Origin: Tistrella mobilis
GTDB lineage: Bacteria; Pseudomonadota; Alphaproteobacteria; Tistrellales; Tistrellaceae
Assembly (NCBI RefSeq): GCF_041468085.1
Contig: NZ_CP121015.1
Coordinates: forward strand, 62,001-126,000
Direction of reading: 5' to 3'
DNA length: 64,000 nt
Part shown: in pieces, positions 53,391 to 62,300 of the stretch
Layout of the letters: every line of letters begins with the position of its first letter
How positions within the stretch are numbered: the stretch's first letter is position 1
Translations under genes and position numbers: made by a program
Notes under the pieces: generated by a model
The model's database searches: none
The model's input: the letters and a program-made list of their open reading frames with translations, nothing else
Told to the model about the DNA's origin: nothing

Positions 53391-56300
53391 TCAGACGTCG
53401 TCGGGATGTGAGGCGACGGCCGTGGCGATGCGCAGAAGATACCCTGCCCAGGCCTCGATGGTCGCCGCGTCGAACAGATCGGTGTCGTAGTCGAACGAGA
53501 CCCTGGCCTGGTCGCCGCCATCCTCGAAGAACAGGATCAGGTCGTGTTTGGCGGTGGCGGCATCGACCAGCCCGGCGGCGGCGGGGCCGAGCAGCCCGCC
53601 ATCGGCCGGCGGCGCCGGCAGGGTGGCGTCGGTCGCGACCGCCTTCACGTCGTCGAAGCGCTGATATTCGAAGATCACATTGGCGAGCGGCTGGCGGCCG
53701 CCGGCACGGCCGGGGGCCAGCGCCCGGACCAGCCGGTCGAAGGGCAGTTCGCGCCGGTCCAGCGCCTCGGCCAGACGGTCGCGGGTAAGGTCGATCAACT
53801 GGCCGAGCCCGGTGTCGTCGTCCAATTGCAGGCGGATCGGCAGGACGTTGACGAAGAAGCCGATCAGCCCTTCGGTTTCGGCCCGGTCACGGCCGGCGAC
53901 GCCCATGCCGATCACCATGTCGCCCTGACGGCTCAACCGGTAGAGCACGGCCGCGAACAGGGCGAGCCCGACCGCGGCGAGGCCGGTATTGTGCCGGCGG
54001 GCGACCCGGGTCAACCCCGCCAGCACCTCAACCGGCAGCGCGCGCCTGTGCGTGGCGCCGCGGCCCGAGGCATCGGGGCGGGGCGGCCGGTCGGTCGGCA
54101 GCGCGATGGCTTCGGGCGCGCCGGCCAGCCGGTCGCGCCAGCCGTCGATCGCCGCCTGCCAGTCGCGGCCCTGCTGCCAGCGGGCATAATCGGCATAGCT
54201 GACCGGCAGGGGCGGCAGCGGGTCGCCACGTCCTTCGGTTGCAGCCTGATAAAGAGCTGCAAGTTCTGCGAGCAGAATGCGGCTCGACCAGCCATCGCCG
54301 ACGATGTGGTGCAGCACCAGCAGCAGCAGGCTTTCGCCATCGGCCACCCGGATCAGCCGGGCGCGGAACAGGGGCGCGGCGGCCAGGTCGAAGGGGGTGG
54401 CCGCCTCCAGCCGGGCAAGGCGCAGCGCCTCGTCGGGGCCGTCGGGGCGGTGGCGGAGATCGTCGACGACCAGTGGCGGCGGCGCCTCGGCCGCGACCAG
54501 CTGGACGATGCCGTCATTCGTGGTGGCAAAGCCGGTGCGCAGCGTCGCATGGCGGGCCGACAGCCGGTCGAGCGCCAGGCGCAGCGCCCGGGCATCGATG
54601 GCACCGGCCGGCAGGGCGAAGAGCATCAGCCAGGCGGGGCTTTCGGGCTGCATCTGCTGCAGCAGATAGAGCCGTTGCTGGCCATGGCTGGCCGGGTGAG
54701 CACCGGGGCCGGCGCCGGGCAGGATAGCGCCCTCTGCCGCCATATCCTCTGCCGCCGCCCCCGCCGCCTCGCCCAGGCTGCGGGCGATGCCGGCCATGCT
54801 GGCGTCGGCGAAGAAGGCGCGCATGGACATGCGGATGCCGGTCGCCGCCTCCAGCCGGTTCACCACCCGCATGGCCAGCAGGCTGTGGCCGCCAAGGGCG
54901 TGGAAATCCGCCGCCGGGTCGGCAACCGGCCGGCCCAGCACCTCTGAGACCACGCCGAGCACGGTGGCGAGGTGGTCGGGGTCGTGCTCCGCCTCTGCCC
55001 TGGCGGCAAGCGGCGGGGTGGCGGCAATCAGGGCGGCGAGGGTGGTGTCGTCCTCGGGCAGGCTGTCGAGCAGATGCCAGGCCCCGGGCACCAGTGCCGG
55101 CGGCAGGATCGCACCGGCCGCGCGGCGCAGGCGGGCCGCATCGGGCCGGGTGCCGGTGATCGCGGCGACCAGCGTATCGGGGCGCGGCAGGATGCGCAGG
55201 GCGCGCACGCCCGGCAGGCCGGAGAGCTGCGCCTCGATCAGCGCCGGGTCGAGCAGATGGCCCTGCCAGCGGGTCAGGCGGTCGATCCGGCCGCCGGTCT
55301 CGATCCCCGCCAGATCCAGCCGCCAGCGCGCCCGGTATCCGGTCGGCTGCCAGCCGTCATCGGTCAGCCGGTGCAGATGGCCCCAGACTCCGGGCGGCAG
55401 GGGCTGGCCCTGATCGTCGGGCACCGACAGCCCCTCTGCCGCCTCGCGCGCCGCCAGCAGGCCCTGCGTCGCATCGTCGAGGAGCGGCAGCCGGCCGACG
55501 GGCTGGTCGGGATCGGCGGTCAGCCCGCCCAGGATCCGGCGCAGCATCGGGCCGAACGCCTGCATCCGCGCGGCATCGAACAGGCCGGTATCGTATTCCA
55601 GCACCAGGCCGAAGCCGTCGCCCTTGTCGGCGATGAACACCGACAGATCGTTCTTGCCGTCGGCGCGGACCACCCCGCGCAGGCGGAAACCGCTGCCGTC
55701 CAGCGTGCCGGCTGCGGTTGCGGCATGGTTCATATACGAGATGGAGACTTCCGAAAGCGGGCTGCGTTCCGGCATCGCCGGGGCCCGGAATTCGGCCAGC
55801 ATCCGGCCGAGCGGCAGGGCGTGATGGCTGAGCGCGCCGGCCTGGCGGTCGCGGATATGGGCCAGAAGATCGCTGCCGCTGCCGTCGGCCGGCACGCGCA
55901 TCCGCACCGGCACCAGGGCGGCATGCATGCCGACCACGCCGTCGAAACCGGCCGCCGCACGGGTGTTCACCGGCAGGGCGACGGTGATGTCGTCGCGGCC
56001 CGTCAGCCGGGCCAGCAGCACCGCCCAGCCGGTCAGCAGCACGGTGAAGGGGGTCGTACGCCGGCGGGACGCCAGATCGCGGATGTCGCGCGAGAGCGCC
56101 GCCGGCAGGTCGAAGCCGATTGCCGCGGCATCATGGCCATGCACCGGCGGCCGCGGCCGATCGGCCGGCAGGTCGAGCCGGGGCAGGTCGCGGCCATGGG
56201 GGGTGGCGGGGAAGATCCCGTCCCACCAGGCACGCGCGGCCTGGATCGCCGCATCGCCGCGCATGGCCGACAACCAGCCGTAATCGCGCAGATCCACGGC

Positions 56301-59300
56301 CGGCGGCGGCAGGTCCAGGCCCTGATAGAGCGCGCCCAGATCGGTCAGCAGGATCTCGACCCCCTGGGCATCCGACATGCTGTGATGGATGTCGAAGGCC
56401 AGCACCATCCGGCCGGCCGGGTCGCGATGCAGCGACCAGCGGGCCAGCGGCCCGCCATCGGGTGTGAAGGGCCGGACCGGGGCCGCCGGCGCCGAGCCGG
56501 CGGCCGTGGCCATCGGCCGGATGTCCAGGGCCGGGGTGGCGGCGGCGGCATCGACCGGCACCATCCGCCAGTCGTCGCCCCGCTGCGAGAGGTCTTCCCG
56601 GGCGGGATCCAGGCGCATGATCCCGGTGCGCAGCGCCGCATGCCGCCGGACCAGCGCCGCCACCGCGGCGCGCAGCCGGGGCAGATCGACATCGTCCGGC
56701 AGGTCGATTTCATGGGGCAGGTTGAAGGCGGTGCCCATATCGGCCAGCGCCTCGGTCTCTACCACCGCACGCTGTTCCCAGGCGAGCGGCCAGGCATCCA
56801 GGCCGGCCGGCGCCTTGCGCGGGTCGCCGGGTGCCCGCTCTTCGATGGATGCCCGCTCTTCGGTGGATGCCCGCTCTTCGGATGCCGGTCCGGTGGCCTC
56901 CGCTTCCGGCGTCGTGGCCGCCGGTGCCAGGGCGGCGGCCAGGGCGGCAGGCGTGGTGTGATCGAACAGCAGGGTGAGCGTGGCGGTCAGGCCCAGCCGC
57001 GCGGTGATCAGATCGGCGATTTCCATGCCCGAGAGCGAATCGCCGCCCAGGTCGAAGAAGTCGTCGGTCAGCTCCACGGTCTCGTGGCCCAGCACCTCGG
57101 CCCAGATCGCGGCGATCCGGGCGGCGGGGGTGGGCAGGGCAACCGGCTCGGGCGTCAGCCTGGCTGCGAGCGCGCGGGGGGTGGCGTGGTCGAACAGCAT
57201 CTGCAGGGTGACCGGCTGGCCGGTTTCCCCCGTCAGCCGTTCGGCGATGTCGAGGCCCGAGAGCGAATCGCCGCCGAGGTCGAAGAAGTCGTCGTCCATC
57301 CCCACGGTTTCATGGCCCAGCACCTCGGCCCAGACCCGGGCGATCCGGTCGCCCAGGCCGGCGGGCGGCAGCGCGGGCGCGGCTGCGGGTTCGGAACGGG
57401 CAGGCGCCGGCGGCGCATCCGCGGTTGCGGCAAGCCCCGCCGGCAGCACCACCACCTGGGCGGCGCCGGTCGAGAGCGCGCCGATCATGGCGCCCACCGC
57501 CTGGGCGGGGGAGATCACCGGTGCGCCGGCACCGCGATCGGCCCCGGCTCGCGCCGCCATGCCCTGATCGGCCAGCGTGCACCAGTCGATGGCCAGCGCC
57601 GGCAGACCGGCCGCGCGGCGGCGGCGGGCGAAGCCGTCGAGCCAGGCATTGGCCGCCGTATAGGCGGTGTGGCCGGCAGCACCCACCAGGCCGGTCAGGC
57701 TGCCGAAGACCACGAAGGCGGTGACGGGATCCTGCCGGGTGAGGGCATCGAGATTGCGGGCACCCCGGATCTTGGGGGCCATGACGGCGTCGAAGCCCGC
57801 CATGTCGCGCACCGCCAGCATGGCGCCGTCGGCAATGCCGGCCATGTGCACCACGGCGGTGATCGGCCCCAGATCGGCGCGCACCCGGTCGAGCGTGGCG
57901 GCAAGCGCCGTCTGATCGGTGATGTCGGTTGCATAGAGCCGCACGCGGCCGCCGCGGGCCTCGATGCGGGCGATGGCCGCGGCGAGCGTGTCATCCGCGG
58001 TGGCGCGGCGGGCGAGCAGGGCAAGGGTCACCCGCCCGCCATGGCTCAACGCTTCGGCGAGGGCGGCCGCGAAACCGCCGGTGCCGCCGGTCACCACCGC
58101 CACGCCGTGATCGGGCCAGGCGGGTGCCCCCTCGGCGGCGATCGGGTCCAGGCGGCGGATATGGCGCAGACCGTCGCGCCAGAGGCTGAGGCGTTGCGGG
58201 CGTGCCGCCGCCCATTCGGCGGCGACCGCGGCGGCGGCGGCATCCCCGGCCACGTCCAGATAGCGCAGATCCTGATGCCGGGTCTCGTGGGCGGCGGCGA
58301 TCACCACCCCGGCCGCGGCGGCGCGCTCGGGATCGGTGTCGGTGCCGGCGCCGATGACGGCGATCCGCTGCACACCCGGCCGGGCCATGGCGATCTTCAG
58401 CAGATCGGCGGTCCGGCGGGCAAGATCGGGGCCCGTCGGCAGCGCCAGGATCAGCGAGGCCGTGGCCGGGGCTGCGGCCAGATCGGCATCGCTCCGGATG
58501 ATCAGGCTCTCGGCGGGCAGGGCGTCGGACGGACGGGCAGCCGGATCCAGCGGATCCGGTGTCCAGACCGGGGCCAGAAGCTCGGGCGCGGCACGGCCGT
58601 CTGCCGCCACGAAGCGCAGGCCGTCGATCAGCAGGCACGGCCGGCCGGCCGTGTCGGCGAGGCGGATATCGACCAGCCCGTCGGGCCGGCGGTCGGCACG
58701 GGCCATCACGGTTTCAGGCAGGGGCGCCAGAATCCGGATGGCGTTCACCTCGCGCGGGACCTCGCCCGGTGCGGCGAGCAGGCTGGCCGCGATGTCGAGC
58801 AGGGCCGGATGCCAGGGCCAGAGCCCGCGATCGCCGGCATGGGCTTCGGGCAGGGCCAGCCGGGCCACGGCACGGCGGCGATCGGGCGCTAGCCAGATCG
58901 CCTGCCGGCAATCCCAGCGCGCGCCCACCTGCATCACCCCTTCCGCCCCGTCGAAGGGGGCGAGGTGGAGCGCGATCAGGCCGTCGGTCGACAGGTCCAC
59001 GGCAGAGAGATCCGGCGCGGATGCCGTCTCCAGCCGGGCCTCGGCCGCAACCGCCCAGCCGCCTTCGGCCGTGGCGTGGCCGGCGGTGACCGTGCCGTCG
59101 CGGGCGATCACCAGGCTCGCCTCACCCGATCCGGCATGGAGCGGCCGGCGCCAGACCAGGTTGCGCAGCACGCAGCCCGCGCCCCGATCGGCGGCGACGA
59201 GTGCCGGGATCGCCATGCCGACAAGGGTCGGCCGGCCGGCAAGGCGGTGGTCGGCCACCGGCCAGAAATCCGGATCGGCCAGCGGCAGGGCCAGCGCCCG

Positions 59301-62300
59301 CCCGCCGGGGAAAGAGGTCCAGCCCAGGGAAAAAGTTGTATTCGATGCCGCATTTACAGCTGGTGCGGGCAGGTCGAGCCGGCAGGGGATGCGGCTGAAC
59401 GGCGCCGGCGGCAGATGATGGCGGCGGGCGGGCACGCCTTCGGGCCAGACCGGCACGGCGCCGGCCAGCACGGCGCGGGCGGCGGCTTCGGCCGCAGCCC
59501 GGCCGGCATGCCAGGCGGGCACGTCCTGGTGGCGGGCATGGCGGCCGGTCGCGACCTCGGCGGTGTCGCGATCATCGCCCCGGGCCAGCCGGTCCAGGGC
59601 TGAAAGCAGCGCCGCCCGGTCGGAGACGGCGACCGCGAACCGCCAGCCCAGATGGCTGCGGCCCCGGGCGAGCGTGCAGGCGATGCCGGCCAGATCGAGC
59701 CCGGCATCCGTCGTGATCCGGTCGTGCAGGGCACGGGCATAGCGGCCGAGCGCCGCCCGGTCGCCGGCCGAGAGCACGATGACCGCATGGCCCTCGGGGC
59801 CGATGGCCGCCGCCGGCCGGGCGGGTGCCGCCTCGATCACCGCATGGGCGTTGATGCCGCTGAGGCCGAAAGAGCTGACGCCGGCCCGGCGGGGCGTGCC
59901 GCGATCGGGCAGGCGGCTTGCACGGGCCGCCACCCTGACCGGCGCCCGGGCGAAATCGATCGCCGGGTTGGGCCGGTCGAAGAAGGGTTGCGGCGGCGCG
60001 GTGTCGTGGGCAAGGGCCGCCACCGCGCGCACCAGGCCGAGCGCGCCGGCCACATTGTCCAGATGGCCGTAATTGCCTTTCCCTGAGCCGATCAGCGCCG
60101 GTTCGGAGAGGACGGCCGGGCCCGCGGCCCGGGTCAACCCCTCGATCTCGATCGGATCGCCCAGCCGGGTGCCGGTGCCATGGGCTTCGATGTAGGACAT
60201 GCTGGCGAAGGGCACACCGGCCCGGTCCCAGGCGGTGCGGATCACATCGGCCTGGGCGATCGGGTTGGGGGCGGCGGCGCCGGCGGAGGCGCCGTCCTGG
60301 TTGACGGCGGTCGCCAGGATCACCCCATGCACGGGGTCGCCATCGGCAAGGGCGCGGGCCAGCGGCTTCAGCACCAGGGCCACCGCACCTTCGCCGGCGC
60401 CGGTGCCGTCGGCATCGGCGGCAAAGGCATGGGTGCGGGCGGTGCTGCTTTCGATGGTGAAGCGGGCGCCGTCACCCTGGGGAACCAGGATCAGCCGCGC
60501 CGCCCCGGCGATCGCGACATCGGCCACGCCCCGCACCAGATCGCGGCAGGCGGCATCCACCGCCACCAGCCCCGAGGAGCAGGCGGTGTCGACCAGGCTC
60601 GCCGGCCCGTGCCAGTCGTTCAGGAAACCCAGCCGGGTTGCGATGTTGGAGGGCACGTTGAGCGCGAAAGCCTGTTCCAGCCGCGCACCCGAAAGATGGC
60701 GCAGCGCCTGGCGGTGCAGCGGGTTCGCATTGCCGCCGACATGAACCGCGACCCGGGCGCCCTTCAGCGCCGTGCCGCCGAGGCCGGCATCTTCCAGCGC
60801 CCGTTGCGCGGTTTCCAGGAACAGCCGCTGTTCGGGGTCGAGCAGGGCGGCATCGGCGGGGGAGAAGCGGAAGCGCCGGGCGTCGAACCCGTCGATATCG
60901 GCAAGCCAGGATGCCTCTCGCGGTGCGGCCGGCATGGCGATCCCGGCGGCGGCGGCGATGCGGCGGGCGCTGTCGATGCGTGTCGCGGGCAGCTGCCCGA
61001 TCCTGTCGGCGCCGGCCGCGACATCCCGCCAGAAGCCCGCCAGATCCTCGGCGCCCGCCACCTGCAGGCCGATGCCGATGATCGCGATCGCCCCGTCGGT
61101 CGATGCGGCCGCTTCCGTGCGGGCCGTGGTGTCGTCATCGTCCAGCAGGGCGGCCTGGGCGGTGATGGTCGATGCCGCGAACAGCCCGGCCAGGCTGAAC
61201 CGGCCCGGCCAGCGCGCTTCCAGCCGGTCGTGCAGCCGCAGCAGCATCAGCGAGCTGCCGCCCGCCTCGAAAAACCCGTCATCGGGGCCGAACACCGCCT
61301 CGGGCGGCAGCACCTCGCGCCAGATCCGGGTGATCTCGGCCTCGGCCGGGCGGGCCGTGCGCGCGGGCTTCACCACGGCGCCGGCGGCGAGCGGCATGCC
61401 CGAGAGCGCCTTGCGGTCGACCTTGCCGTTGGGCGACAGCGGCACCTGATCGATCCGGAACCAGCGGGTCGGGATCATCGCCGCCGGCAGCCGGTCGGCG
61501 AGTGCCGCGCGCAGACCGGCAGGCGTAAGCCCGTCCGAGCCGATCACCCAGGCTTCCAGTTCGGCCAGGCCGTCGCGCCGGCCGACCCGCACCAGGCCGC
61601 GCACCACGCCCGGGCAGGCATCGAGCGCGGCTTCGACCTCGGCCGGTTCCAGCCGCACGCCGCCGATCTTCACCTGATCGTCGATCCGGCCCAGATACTC
61701 GACCACGCCGTCGGCCGTCCAGCGGCCCAGATCGCCGGTGTGATAGATCCGCATGCCGGCGACATCCGGATCGGGGCGGAAACGTTCGGCGGTCAGATCC
61801 GGCCGGCCGCGATAGCCGCGGGCGACCTGGGGGCCGGCCAGCACGATTTCGCCCGCCACCCCCGGCGGCAGGTCGCGGCCGCTGCGGTCCAGGATCAGCA
61901 CCCGGGTGTTGGCGACCGGGCGGCCGATCGGCACCGATCTGGCCGCCGGATCCCAGGGCGTGCAGGGCTGCCAGGTGACGTCGACGGTGGCCTCGGTCGG
62001 CCCGTAGAGATTGTGCAGCGCCGTGCCGAAGCGGGCATGCAGCAGCCGGTCGAAGCGGGCGGCGGTCGCGGCATCCAGGGCCTCGCCGCTGGCGAAGACC
62101 AGGCGCAGCGTGGCAAGGTCCGCGGGCCTGATCCGGCCGTCGTCCAGCGCATCCAGGAAGGCACGCAGCATGGCCGGCACGAAATGGATCACGGTGACGC
62201 GATGCTCGCGGATCGCCGCCGCCAGCGCCTGGGGGTCGCGCTCGATGCCCGGCGGCGGCACCGCGACGGCGGCACCGGTCCAGGCCCACCAGATCAGTTC

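Noticed and set aside
49378-53490. 1370-residue plus-strand frame opposite the NRPS termination module
   Set aside because: Shadow frame; the minus strand carries intact A, T and TE motifs.
54972-58892. 1306-residue plus-strand frame opposite the megasynthase
   Set aside because: Shadow frame with no domain pattern.
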